Positions 9,385 through 20,265 of a stretch of 22,311 bases of DNA are shown here, in pieces. This DNA is from Stenocarpella maydis. Its lineage: Eukaryota; Ascomycota; Sordariomycetes; Diaporthales; Diaporthaceae. A program made the position numbers and the translations under genes. The notes under the pieces are model-generated. The model ran no database searches and had not been told where the DNA came from. It worked only from the letters and a program-made list of their open reading frames with translations. Positions within the stretch are counted from its first letter, which is position 1; every line of letters starts with the position of its first letter. Location of the stretch: positions 1 through 22,311 of the forward strand of contig NQMI01000215.1 in the NCBI GenBank assembly GCA_002270565.1, given 5' to 3'.

Positions 9385-11204
9385 ATGGACTTCATCAAAC
9401 CAAACGCGCTATTTTCGGGATGTGTTCTCCTCTGTATCCTGCTGGCTAGGGTATGAGGGCACTTCACCTTTCCAAGCATTGGAAGCTAATATATATAACA
9501 ACCCTCACAGTATATCTACGCCGGCCTCACAAACCCCTTGTCAGACATCCCAGGGCCGTGGTATACGCGGTTCACAACGCTTATATCATGTTACTTTGTC
9601 GTCACAGCACATCACCCCGACTGGGTCCACGCGCTGCATGAAAAGTACGGACCGGTGGTGCGGATCAATCCTCACGAGGTCGACATCTCAGACGCGCCGG
9701 CATGCCAACGCGTCATCCACAGCGTCAAGGGCGGCTTCCTCAAGTCGCCCTTCTACTCGCTCCTCATCACCGACTCGTCCAGCGTCTTCAACGAGATCCG
9801 CCCGGAGGTTCATCGCAAGTATAAGCGCCTCCTATCGAACCCAATGTCCGAGACTGGACTCAAGACGTTCTTGCCTCGCATCGACGGCAAGGTGCGCCTA
9901 GCCATCGAGCGCATTCGCGAGGAGAACAAGACCCGCGGCGCCGCGGATGTTGCCAAGTGGTTCATGTTCCTCTCGTTCGATGTCATTGGGGACTTGACTT
10001 TTGGCGAAGGTTTCGGTCAGCTCGAGAGTGGGCAGGTGTGTAGCACTCAGGATTTCTGGTACCCTGCACAGAATGGGCCTGCACGACCGTGATGCTTACC
10101 CTACGCAATGACAGAAAAACCAATCCATCAACGACTTTGTCAGCCTGGGCTTCGTTGGAGGCCTACGCTCCATGTTCCCTATTATATCTTGGCTCTCCCT
10201 GTACCTTCCCATCCCCGTCTTCCGGGATGCCACCAAGATCCAGTACCGGACCTTCGACTACGCCCAGAGCGCGCTGGACCGTCACGCCAGGCGGGTCGAG
10301 AAGCAAGGCGAGGACCTCAAGCCTACCGTGTTTTCCAAACTCTACACGGCCGGCGATGGAGACACATGGTCGCCGATCGAGATCCGCGACAACGCGCAGG
10401 TATTTATCGTCGGCGGCAGCGACACCACTGCCAACTCGAGTCAGTAGTCACCATTCGTCTCCTTCTGAAGTTCCCTGACGTCTGTGCTTTGGATTGTTCC
10501 AGAATATATCACTGGGAGCCATAGTAGATGATTAACGTGCACCAGTGATCTACCTCATCTGGTCCATCTGCAAGCTGCCTGATGTTAAGGCCAGGCTCCT
10601 CAGAGAGCTGGCTGCAATGCCCGAGGATTTCGGATACGACGACCTCCGGGACATGCCATATCTGAATTGGTGCGTCAACGAGACACTGCGCCTCTATAAC
10701 GCCCTGCCCTGCGGGCTGCCGCGGATCGTGCCCGCAGGCGGCGTCGAGCTCGCAGGGCATTTCATCCCTGGGGGAGCTACTGTCTCGACTCAGTCATATA
10801 GTCTGCATAGAGATGAGAGAGCCTTCCCTGACCCCTACCAGTTCAAACCTGAGAGGTGGGAGCACATGACACAGGAGATGAAAGACTGCACGCTTCCTTT
10901 TGGTGGCGGCGCGAGAAGTAAGTAAAGTGCCCCAAAAGAAATCAGAAAAAGAAAGAAGAAAAAAGACAGGCCTGCCTCTTTCAGAATCAGCATCATCCTA
11001 ACAGAGTCACAAATAGCCTGCCTCGGTCGCCATTTGGCTCGAATCGAGCTCCGCCTGATGGTTGCTCGCTTCTTCCGCAACTTCCCTAACGCCACCGTGT
11101 CCGAGCTGGAGGGTATGTGCGACAAGGATATGGAGCCTGCTTTGCACTTCCTCATGGTTCCCAGTGGTCACCGGTGCCTAATACAGCTTGATGGGGCCAA
11201 GTAA
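9385..11204 (+). CDS. Cytochrome P450 monooxygenase
   Basis: Membrane-anchored haem-thiolate monooxygenase of the endoplasmic reticulum that needs an NADPH-P450 reductase partner. Five exons are rebuilt: 9385-9450, 9511-10035, 10115-10439, 10546-10917 and 11017-11204, giving 491 aa, a normal P450 length. The N-terminus is a hydrophobic anchor (LFSGCVLLCILLA) followed by the proline hinge DIPGPW. The I-helix oxygen motif GGSDTT is at 297-302, ExxR (ETLR) at 351-354, PERW at 407-410 and the haem loop FGGGARTCLG at 424-433 with Cys431 as ligand. The haem motif and the I-helix region are each created only by splicing across an intron, which supports these junctions. Intron 3 uses the less common donor GTCAGT. 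All catalytic signatures are present, so the gene is probably functional. Family number and substrate are not assignable; the hinge resembles mould P450s of secondary metabolism or xenobiotic breakdown. Confidence 0.92.
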
Positions 11205-11845
11205 TGGGCATTGGGGACATGTTTAGCGACGTCTGCTGTAGTTGTGAAATTCGGGACATGCATTAGGCACTCAGCTCAGGGGTGTGGTGGATATTATATT
11301 GGTTAGATAGTGGGGCCAAACCGGCCTGGCCCCGTGTATGCATTATATATTTATACCTAAGCTTGCAATCAGCTGCTGCAGGATAAAACGTTTTCAATTT
11401 TTCTTTTTGGTTGAAACACAATAGCCTATTATTAAGGGAATAATGAAACCCTTATTATAACATTAGTTAAGATTAAATCTAAGCCGCGTGTAGTTAGAAT
11501 ACAAACTGGTCAATACTTATATGGCGATATGAAAGCTGGCCCCTTGTTTATAAGTGCTGTAGTAAGTGTATGCGAAGTCCTCCTTGGCTTCCCTTTTACA
11601 CACCCACACCCACACCCCATTCCTTCCTGAGTGTCCTCCGGCTACAATATATTAGTAAGCTTAAAGAACGATTTTCTACAAACAGTGTTACAGATGGGTT
11701 GTTGTTATCGCTTGTGCAACAAGGCATTGGGGCAAACTCGTCTGGGATACTTGACTCCGAGCAAACTTGACGGTATATTATGTAATACTTGACAAAGAGG
11801 TATGACATGAAATACAGTTATACCACGAGGCGAAAATGCGGTCCT
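11205..11845. other. Intergenic between convergent P450 and FAD oxidoreductase genes
   Basis: Shared 3' flank of two genes pointing at each other. It is moderately AT-rich (about 11340-11480) and contains a CACACCCACACCCACACC stretch near 11599-11618. No coding signal is seen; the short open frames at 11570-11808 have no recognisable content. Confidence 0.5.
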
Positions 11846-13469
11846 TCACTTTGCCTCCTCGCCACCACCGAGCTGGAAATACCCTCTCCAGAGTTTCTGC
11901 AGTAGCCCCTCAGGGTCGTAGTGATTTGCCACATCCTTCAGTCTCTCTAAGCTATCCGAGCCATAGCTCTTCAAGACGTCTTGTGTGCTGCCCGCGTAGT
12001 TCATGTACACAAACCCCTTCAATTCACTTCTCTCCGCTGCCATTTCCTCAACCTTTAGAATCAAATTGGCCAGCTCAGACTCTATCAGCTCGTCCAGGCC
12101 AGGATCATCCCATGTGACAGTGAGCTGGACCAAGGTCAGCGGGCCGTCGCTGGGACTGAGGCCGAGCGCGTTGCCGCCATTCTTTTGCATCGCCATGAGG
12201 ATATTTATAGGTATGGGCTGGAACACGAGGTATGGTGTCGCCGTAGAAGCCATGCCGCCGGGTCCTGGATTCTCAGCTGCGGCTGCTAAGAATTTAGATA
12301 CCACCTCTTCCCAAAGAGGCACAATGCTTGTCAATAGGTCTGATTCTGTGACCAACACCGATGTGTCCCACCAAGTCTGGCGGTCCCCGTACGGCTGGTC
12401 GATCGCACGGAGCGCTGTAGAGACGTTTCCCACGGTGACTGTGTCCGACAGGATCCCAGCGGCGGACTTGAGCGGAAGGAAGACCGGCGGCGTGGTGTTG
12501 GCCGGAGGGGGCGTCGCGTGATACATGCCGGCTGCCGCAACGTACCCGCCTAGCTCTGGGGAATAAGTCATAATGAAGTATATATGCGCCTGCGGATCTT
12601 CCGGGAGTCCGTTTATCGTGAGGTTGCTAAAGAGTGGTATCAGAGTAGTATTCATGGCACCGAGGTAGGCAACACTGCTTGACCAGATGTCGCCCTGCGG
12701 AAACACGTCGAGGTCGAAGCGGGTGGTGATGCCAAAATTACTCCCGCCGCCACCGCGCAGCGCCCAGAACAGGCCCTCGTTCTTGTTGGGGGATGCGATG
12801 ACTACATCGCCGGAGGAAAGGACGACCTCGTAGCTCTGTACATTGTCGCAGGCCCAGCCTCGGAAGCCAGAGAAATATGATATACCACCACCAAGGAGAA
12901 GGCCAGCAACACCCACGTCGGCCGCCCGCCCGCCCACCACTGCGAGGCCCAGCGGGTCCAGAGCTTCAGTCACCTCAATCCATCGACTTCCCGATCCAAC
13001 TGACACTGTTTGTGAGTCGTCGGCCACGGCTATATCGCGCAGATGGACCAAGTCGATAGTGACCCCCTGCCCAACGTTGGAGCCCCCAGCGAAGGCCGTG
13101 TGCCCGCCAGCCTTGACGGTGAAAGGTGCTTGGAGCCCAGTCAGGGACTTGATAATGGCGCTCACATTGGCTGTAGACCTAGGCGTGACAAAGCATGCCG
13201 GGCTGACCTCGCCCTGCCTATTAGACCAGTATGTGTTTGCAGCAATGTAGGCTGTGGAGTTGGGATAGACCACGTTGCCCGGGAGCAGGGATGAGAGTTC
13301 ATTGCACTAACAATTTCTGTCAGCCGGCAGCCTTCTTTCGAGTGGGGCAACATCTTGAAGATCTTACAGCGTCCGTGATGTGCTTTTCAGTGGTGTTATA
13401 GGCCAATACACTGAAGAGATGTGTGGATAGACAGAGCCCAAGCCTGATTGCAACAGTATGTAGCTGCAT
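11846..13469 (-). CDS. Secreted FAD-linked oxidoreductase, BBE-like (VAO/PCMH family)
   Basis: Flavoprotein of the berberine-bridge-enzyme type, which oxidises small molecules or sugars with O2. Two exons: 13469-13368 and 13306-11846, with a 61-nt intron (GTAAGA...TTAG, CTGAC near the acceptor), giving 520 aa. Exon 1 supplies the only ATG and a signal peptide (MQLHTVAIRLGLCLSTHLFS, then VLA). The long open frame alone would have to start at GTG. The FAD domain has KAGGHTAFAGG with His103, the likely 8-alpha covalent FAD site, and later VGVAGLLLGGG. The position of the second, cysteinyl FAD link in bicovalent members is Ala162 here, so attachment is probably by His alone. The C-terminal BBE motif is present (NYAGSTQDVLKSYG and YDPEGLLQKL). 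Several N-glycosylation sequons (NTT, NST, NVS, NLT) fit secretion. It points toward the P450. The substrate is unknown. Confidence 0.92.
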
Positions 13470-13854
13470 CGCTGATCGAGAAGCACTTGCGTACAGGGGT
13501 CACGGTCAATAGTCGCCGAGCACTGCTTTGGAAGTTGAAAAGTATATGGTGTATACAAGTCGACCTTCGATTCGCAAGCTAATCAAGTAATATGACAGAA
13601 CAATATAAGGAACGCTTGTTAGGGGTAATGTGGGAATACGGACTTGATGAATCACACAAGCACCTAAGGTGCGGTGTGACATTGACCCATGCAGGGTAAG
13701 CTTACTACACGCCCTGCAACACACACACACACACACACACACAAAAGTTTAAAATATTATAATGGAGCCTAATATAGCTTAACTGCCTTCCAAATAATAA
13801 AGTAAAGAGTTTAAAACATTACTATATTGCCTAACATAACTCCCAAGCCTATTA
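13470..13854. other. Upstream region of the FAD oxidoreductase up to the transposon
   Basis: Promoter side of the minus-strand oxidoreductase gene. It contains the AC microsatellite and then increasingly AT-rich DNA toward the transposon end. No gene is seen; the open frames on the minus strand at 13364-13742 have no recognisable content and one of them overlaps exon 1. Confidence 0.4.
13719..13742. repeat. AC dinucleotide microsatellite
   Basis: Twelve uninterrupted AC units, about 250 bp upstream of the FAD oxidoreductase start codon. Confidence 0.9.
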
Positions 13855-13897
13855 ACGTGGGTAGCCTACATTCGCCCCCCCCCTATTCCGGCCCCCC
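13855..13897 (+). repeat. Left terminal inverted repeat of the Fot1-like element
   Basis: About 43 bp: ACGTGGGTAGCCTACATTCG, then C9, TATTCCGG and C6. It pairs with the right end at 15655-15702. Confidence 0.85.
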
Positions 13898-13949
13898 TTC
13901 CTCATCAACAATGCCACTATTCCCAACTTCAATTACCTGCTATAATGAT

Positions 13950-15580
13950 AACCAATCCCTCTCTTATTGGTATTAAGAAATTATTAGATATATCGCTATC
14001 AAATAATACCTTGCTAGCCTTAATTTTAGCCTTCTAAATAGCCTTAATATTAGTAAAAGCTACATTTATGTTAATTATAACCATCTTCTTTTTAAGCTTC
14101 CTATTAGCTTTAATTTAATTCTATAGCTACTTATTTTTATAAGGTTATTACTAACTCCATTTCTTTCTTATTATATACTTTAAGGATTTCTCTAAAAAGT
14201 TATTATTAAGTAGGGCTTAAGTATTTCTAATACTTATAATTAATAATTAAGTAGTATATCTCTTAGAACTTTATTAGCATAATAAAATTAAGCCCTAATA
14301 GTTAAAAGATATACTTAGGTATTTCTTTTAGCCTAATAAAGTAATTCTAACTACTTAATTTACCTATTTCCAGCTAATTTTAATAATTTTGAAGGATATA
14401 GTAGCTTTATAATGCCTTTAGCTAGGAGATAGGCTAAAACTTATTACCCTTTACCTAGAATGAATATTTTCCGCTATAAATACCTCTTTATATGCCGTCC
14501 AATAGTAATAAAGAAATCATTATGTTATTATAATAGTTAATAAATTAAATTACTTAAGGCTATATAAGTACTTCTTAAAGAAAGCTTTTAAAAATATAAA
14601 GACTCTAATATTAAGGGGTAATAATATATAAGAGATATATACTAGTAAAAAGATTATATAAATTTAATTTAAGAAGTAATCTTATATAAAATTAAGCATT
14701 ACATAGCTATAATACATATTAATAACTAGTAATCACTACTCATTAGGGTCCCTTAGCTTTATTTAAGGAATAAAGACTCTTCTTGCCCACTTAATAGTAA
14801 TTTTCTCCTCTATCTAGCCCTTCTTTATTACTATAAATTATTAGCCATTAAAACCCTTAAGAGCTATAGAAAACTATTATTATTATATACACTTATCTTT
14901 AAATATAATTAATAAGTTAAATTACTTATTTACAGTAGTAATATATTTAATATATAAAATCTATACTTATAAGTTATAATCCAATTAGATAATAGAGCTA
15001 TTATATAAATAACTAAAAGTTAATATACTATCTAAGCACCCTTTTATTATCCTTTCCTTATTAGCATTCTAATAGTTACTTAGGGTAATTAATTAACTAT
15101 TAATAATTATGAGAGGTTAAATTAAGACCTAATATTTACCTTTATTACTACTCTTAGCCAAATTACTTTAAACTACTAGTTCTTATAACTTTAAAATTCA
15201 GGATAATAAAAGAGGAATTACCTTAGCTACTTCCTCCCTAGGAGAGGGCAATTCTTATAAGGAAAGGTAAAGAAGGCTATAAGAGCCCTTATTTCCAATA
15301 AAATTAACCTAAGGCCTAGGCTACTTTAGTTAATAATAAATAGTACTAATTAGTCCTCTTAATAGTTAGAAAGATACCTCTAAGGGTTAGCAGCTTTATA
15401 ATAATTAGTAATGCCTATATGATAATAATAAAGCATTAATATAGGTATAAACTATAGCCTAGAAACAGCCTTTAAAGATATACTATTAGCAATTACTATA
15501 AGGGCGTTATAAATATTAGCTTTTATATATTGCTTTATAATGGTTTATTTAGGTTATAAAAGAAGTTTAGTAATATGAAA
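13950..15580 (-). pseudogene. Decayed pogo/Fot1-family transposase
   Basis: The clearest part is minus strand 15550-15265, one frame with several TAG/TAA stops. It reads NIYNALIVIANSISLKAVSRL, stop, FIPILMLYYYHIGITNYYKA, then RYLSN and further LVLFIIN, stop, SSLGL and EIRAL. This matches the N-terminal plan of Fot1/pogo transposases: a psq-type helix-turn-helix (S-x-K/R-x-A-A-x-x-x-x-I-P-x-S-T-L), then a CENP-B-like DNA-binding region with 'GLxP....IRAxA'. The stops fall where CAG/CAA codons are expected. Toward lower coordinates the catalytic DDE part is too mutated for me to read with confidence, so the C-terminal boundary is a guess. Confidence 0.65.
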
Positions 15581-15654
15581 AAATATCCCTTATTAAGGAA
15601 TTAAAGTTTTTTATAGGGGGGGTACCAGACGCGAATATTGTGTTATGCGTATGC

Positions 15655-15702
15655 GGGGGGGGCTGGAACAGGGGGGGAGGGCCGAATGTGGGCCACCCAT
15701 GT
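15655..15702 (-). repeat. Right terminal inverted repeat of the Fot1-like element
   Basis: About 48 bp. Read on the minus strand it starts ACATGGGTGGCCCACATTCG, then GGCCCTCCCCCCCTGTTCCA and a C-run, matching the left end with mostly transition differences and small C-run length changes. Confidence 0.85.
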
Positions 15703-15859
15703 TACTTTAACCTTAAGCTCTCAAGAAGAAAAGGTTGATATAGTAATGATTGGCTGCAAGCCATACAGCCAAGCATATTAGAATCAAAAGGAAAGGATGG
15801 GACGGGCAAGCCAAGGAGGTTAGGATGATTCTCGGGCAGACTTATCTCCCTCTGGCTCA

Positions 15860-16800
15860 TTCATACCTAGTTTTCTGCCCAGGGTCCTGAGCAATAATGA
15901 CCCAAGTGGTGTCAACTCGGTATACACTTTCTTTTCCGGACGCGTTTGGGCTTTGTATTTCGTGATAGCCATACTCTCTTCAACGCATCTGTGATGATTT
16001 CAGCAATAGCCTCTGCCTTGATGAAACGTGATGCCTTCCAAGGTTCCTCGGTAGCCTACCCACGGTATTTACCCTCGATTCCGTCCTGTCCTCAAAAAGA
16101 AGGCCGTCAAAATCTAGCTGAAGAGGCTTTGTGTTGCCATTTGACGGTGCCTTCTTCCCACCGGGATCGAGCCTCAGGGAAAACCTTGAAGTCGGACCTC
16201 GCGGCCCGCTGTCTGCTCAGCTCTGCTGCTAGGACGGAGAGGATGACGTCGGGTGTTTTGTCGATCGGTTGCCGGTAGATTTCCTGCTGCACACCTCGCT
16301 CGAGGTGTGCTGTAGTTTGTCAGCTGTTTTGTCCATTCGGGGTATGTTTGGATGTCCCTTGGGCTGAAACCAACGTTTGAGATGTTGGGGAGGGGAACGG
16401 TATGGAAAGCTATACCCCTGACGGGCCCATAGACAAGAAATTCGCTCTGCATCTGCGAGTTTGGCTTAAAGAAGCGCAGAGACCTGTAGTAATTGGGTGA
16501 TTGTGTCTGAAACGGGGAGTACAGTTTCCAGGAAGGCAATATGGCTCTTTGAGATCTAGGCAGTCATCAAAAGCCTCATAGTCACCATTGGTGGCCTCGA
16601 TGGCAGACGGTAGCGCGGTCTGGTAGTCTTCAGAAGCCCAGGAAATGAACGATGTGGGCTCAAGGTGCTTGCCGAGGTGTGATTTGATTAATCCGGTCGC
16701 CTCATCTAGGCGCAGCTCTCAGAGACCCGACTTGGTGCGCCATCTCTTGAGCACTGTTCGCGGCTTAGCGCCTCCAAAGAGATGAGGAATTATGCCCTTG
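15860..16800 (-). pseudogene. Broken gene of unknown function (stop plus frameshifts)
   Basis: The minus strand carries coding-looking protein spread over several frames. Frame A (about 16793-16510) reads IIPHLFGGAKPRTVLKRW, a TGA at 16719-16721, then ATGLIKSHLGKHLEPTSFIS and WASEDYQTALPSAIEATNGD. Frame B (about 16539-16310) reads NSQMQSEFLVYGPVRGIAFH and then YPEWTKQLTNY. Frame C (16292-16107) reads EIYRQPIDKTPDVILSVLAA and stops. Later pieces (FIKAEAIAEIITDALK near 16050-15975, then ESVYRVDTTWVIIAQDPGQK) need yet another shift. No intron signals explain the breaks. The 'HL...SxFISWAS...A' start resembles some fungal hypothetical proteins (DUF7587-like), but this is a weak recollection of pattern, not an identification. 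The TGA could be a C-to-T change of CGA. Confidence 0.5.
16289..16310. repeat. Perfect 10-bp hairpin at a frameshift of the broken gene
   Basis: GCACACCTCG, a CT loop, then CGAGGTGTGC. The hairpin lies exactly where the readable frame changes from B to C. Confidence 0.7.
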
Positions 16801-17042
16801 GTACTTGTTTTTGGACAGAAGTTTCTCGTCTATGTCCAAACGCAGCAAGCTGGACATGCTAATGGGAAATGGTGTGGCCCTGGTTGGATGAAAGCGATGG
16901 AGGCAACAGGACCAGCATTGTATGTGCCCCGAGATACTGACATTGATAAACCTTTGTGACCTTGACCGCACTTTATGCACTTGTAGAGCAATCATGTGGT
17001 CACATATAGCCACTGTCTCTTTGGGAGCAGGACATCAAGGAG

Positions 17043-18100
17043 TCTTTCACGTAGAAAGCCAACCTAGGTAGAAGCGACCTCAGCACATCAAGAATATTTC
17101 TATGAAGCCCTGGCGATTTTTATCTCTTTTGTTCGCGGACAAGTGCCTGTAGAATTCGAATAATTAGCAGACCAAAGCGGACGACAAGATTGGGTAGAAT
17201 ATAGAAAAAACAAGGAATTAGTGTCCAGCAGGCTCGCAGAACCTAATGTGTAATGGGCCACAAGACATGGAATTGGGCCAAGTGCAGCCTATGGCCAAAG
17301 TGGTCAGTAATCGAATGATGCCAGCGGTGTTTAGGAAAGAAGTCTGTAGACTATTTTCCGTTATGCACTTGTGAATTCAACCGCCCTGACTCTGCCCAAG
17401 TGGGTGATGTCTCATATTCACATACTTGGCATCAACCCCCAGAATACATCTAACTACTTTCACTGTTTCAGCCTGCCACCTGGAGGAAAAAGGCAAGAGG
17501 AAAGGGAAAGACAGAGCGGAAAGTGTTGGGGGGGGGGGCAATACGGCAGGATGGAAAGCAATGCCCTCATACTGCCAGATGGCCGAAAATGCTTGCCGTC
17601 AGCTGCCTGTGTTTATTCGACTGAGACCAGTTGGCAGGCCGACCTGTGGGTTGTGGCACCTCGGGAGGCTCCTGATCCAGGCTGCAATGTTTCCTCTTGG
17701 TTGGTGACGATCAGCACAGCCTGGCAAGAGACAAGATGCTACAATGAGCAGTTGCAATTAGATAATAGAATGCTTTACTCGTCTGCTGGGAAATCAAATC
17801 CGCGTCAGCCCTGCTGGGTGATCCCGGGTGCTACAGCAGCAACCCCACCTTGGATTGTAGCAGCAGAGGCACATCGGGGGAACGTTGCTCGTCTACGTGG
17901 GGTTTCTACAACAATATCGTCATGGCCACGATGCCCAAGCCACCAGATGGCTGGCTCATGGACAGTTGCTGTAGAGGGGCAGCCAGCGTATGTAATGGTT
18001 CATTGGGCGTGTAAAGTGGCCCAGACGGATCGCCGATCCGGCTACGAGGACGTTCAAGGTTCTACACTAGACTAGCAGGAAGCTTTGTCGCGTAAATCAT
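17043..18100. other. Gene-poor stretch, no supported gene
   Basis: A 234-codon open frame at 17371-18075 (plus) begins with GTG and spans an 11-nt G run (17528-17538). It has no recognisable domain, so I do not call it a gene. CGGATCG-C-CGATCCG at 18026-18040 is a perfect 7-bp palindrome. One ACCTAGGT copy lies near 17063. Confidence 0.4.
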
Positions 18101-19280
18101 GTCATTAGCAAGCCGACGAGGCGGGCGGCTGGGCGGCTGTGGGAAGAATGGCCCGGGACCCACACCGCACGCACGGTACTATGTAGTAGCAAGGCGGTGC
18201 AAGCTCCACAACAGCCTGCAGCGCGGCGTGCACGAGGGCGAGTCTCGGTCGAGTTGTGTTCATGTGAGGGCCTAATTGGCCAATCACCAAGCCCGGCCAG
18301 GTAGCTTCTCGGTTGCTGTGCTCAACAACGCTGCGCACACCCTTCCAGGGCTCCCCCTTGGGTGCGACCCACAGTTGATATCTGGCTGCAATTCCGCCCA
18401 CCGCCACCAGCCTGCGGAACAGCCTGCAATGCCTCCTGGATGAGAATGCCCGAGCTCGCCCCCTTGCTGCAGGACATGATGAGCTCAAGGTGCAGTACCA
18501 GGGTCGTAGGGGTGTGGCAGGTAGACCAAGCGTCCATCTAAACACACAAGCCCGAGTGGTCCATACAGAGAAGACTGGCGACCATGGATCTGATCCACGG
18601 CACCATCAGACCAGATCTGCAGGCTCGGCGGCGGGGTGCGCAGCGCTCGTGCATCTCATGTACCTCTCCTCAGGGGGTACATGGCGTCTTGTGTTTCACA
18701 TTGGGGGCGAGGGGAGAGCTGACCCATCATGACTGTCATTGTATATCGGCCCGGCCTCCCCTTGAGTCTTGACCAGACAGGTGTCGACGGGCCAGAACAC
18801 CCCTGTCGTGATCAGGCTCAACTAGCCTTGTTAGACTTTACTTTACCAAGCCTCGTCCCGCCTGTTAATCCTACCCAAGCCGCCATGGGTCCTGCCCGTG
18901 CAACCATCTCACGATTAAAGTGGCCCAATGTTTCTCAAGGTAGAGAGACCCCAGCGAGCCATGTCCATGTCCTTGGTCCTCCCAGGTGCTGCAGCCAGCC
19001 ACCTGTGCATATATGGCTGCCTCGGTGTTTGTCCCGTATGCCCGTCCGTTGTGCCCTCCGCTTCCATTCCTGGCCATGCTGCCACTGTTTTCATCCCGCA
19101 GTCTGTGTCTCGTTCTCCGACGGCCTAGGTATTCCGTGCCCAGGCAACGGACCTGGGACCAGAACCCCACGGCTCCCGCTACCGCTGATCTAAGGCTAAT
19201 CATAATGGCGATTGTCGCCGGCACCATTGCAAACCACCACAAGTGTTGGCGCCGCTGCCGATCCGGGCCGTCTCCTTGCT

Positions 19281-19304
19281 GCTCACCAGCTCACCAGCTC
19301 ACCA
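19281..19304. repeat. Three tandem copies of GCTCACCA
   Basis: Perfect 8-bp unit repeated three times in gene-free DNA. Confidence 0.85.
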
Positions 19305-19781
19305 AGCCTTGTTCCTCGTTTATCCTCACATATATGGGTTGAGATGGATCCATGCCAGTGATGATGCGAGGCTCCCCACGGCCCCCCCCCCGCTCTAGAC
19401 AAAAGCCCACGTATTGATATGACCCAACATACGTATGCTCTAGTCTACTTGTATGTCCATAATAGCACACAGTCTTTTGTAAAGTGTCGTCATGGCCCCC
19501 AAACCTCGCAGACGAGCTACTTCTGGTCAGCGTTTATAAGTGAGTGGGTGAGGAGCTCTCCACGAGCCACCCCCCGCTGAACTTCTCACTTCCCAACACC
19601 ACACCACGCCATGATGTTGACATGGCCCGGGTGCATCAGCGAGACTGTACTCTGGAGGTCGCCAGCCGTGTGTATGTGTGCTCAACCAAACCACTCCCCC
19701 CCCCCAAAACCCCCCCCGGACAATCAGAGTCCTACCCTGTCAGTTCAAGCCACATCCTCTTTCTTTTCTTTTCTTTTCCTC

Positions 19782-19812
19782 TTTTTTTTTTTTTTGGGGG
19801 GGGAGGGGGGGG
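19782..19812. repeat. T14-G8-A-G8 homopolymer tract
   Basis: A T run passes directly into G8, one A and G8, followed by further G5 and G3 blocks. The G blocks could form a G-quadruplex on the plus strand. Confidence 0.85.
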
Positions 19813-20265
19813 CGGGGGCGGGCGCCAGGGTGCTTCTGCAGACAAGGCACTTGTGGGCAATGGGCCGACAAATAACAAAACACCGAACACAGCCAGGCTG
19901 GTATGTACCGTACCTCTCTCGGAGGGCTACATTCCAACCAACCACCCTAAATATCCTCACCAGCTCTTCAAGGCTCATAGCTTGAGGTGACTTTTTTTTT
20001 TTCTCCTGTGCTGGGTCATCTTCATGTCAGGCACGGCCAGGCCAGCAGCCAAGGCAGCCAGCCAGCCTGCTTTATAGCCATGTGTGCAGCTGTTGTGCGC
20101 CCATCCCATCCGGCTCCCGGATGATGCCCTATATGAGCAAGGTACCTGGTGAATCATATGTCTTGATTCGACCTCTTTTTCCTTTTGTTGTGTCTCTGCA
20201 GTCCTGCTAGCTCCATAATAATGGTCAACCATGAGATTTGGCCCCGTCCGCAGTGGCAATTCCTC

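Larger units (their letters stand above)
13855..15702 (-). mobile_element. Fot1/pogo-type (Tc1/mariner superfamily) DNA transposon, RIP-inactivated
   Basis: Full-length element of 1848 bp, matching the roughly 1.9 kb of Fot1-like elements. The left end starts ACGTGGGTAGCCTACATTCG. The right end, reverse complemented, starts ACATGGGTGGCCCACATTCG, followed in both by a C-rich run, a TATTCCGGCC/TGTTCCAGCC block and another C-run. Differences in the aligned ends are mostly G/A and C/T transitions, as RIP gives. The dinucleotide TA stands directly outside both ends (13853-13854 and 15703-15704), the target duplication of Tc1/mariner elements. The interior is about as AT-rich as the first island. 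A transposase relic is readable on the minus strand. Confidence 0.85.

Noticed and set aside
13855..15702. CRISPR-like or rDNA origin for the AT-rich island
   Set aside because: No regular repeat-spacer pattern or rRNA sequence is seen; inverted ends plus TA duplication identify a DNA transposon.
17371..18075. 234-codon open frame on the plus strand
   Set aside because: It starts with GTG and spans an 11-nt G run. It has no domain and shows amino-acid use unlike real genes in the window.
18105..19242. Open frames of 118-154 codons on both strands
   Set aside because: They overlap each other on both strands and have no recognisable content. The 146-codon frame starts at GTG.
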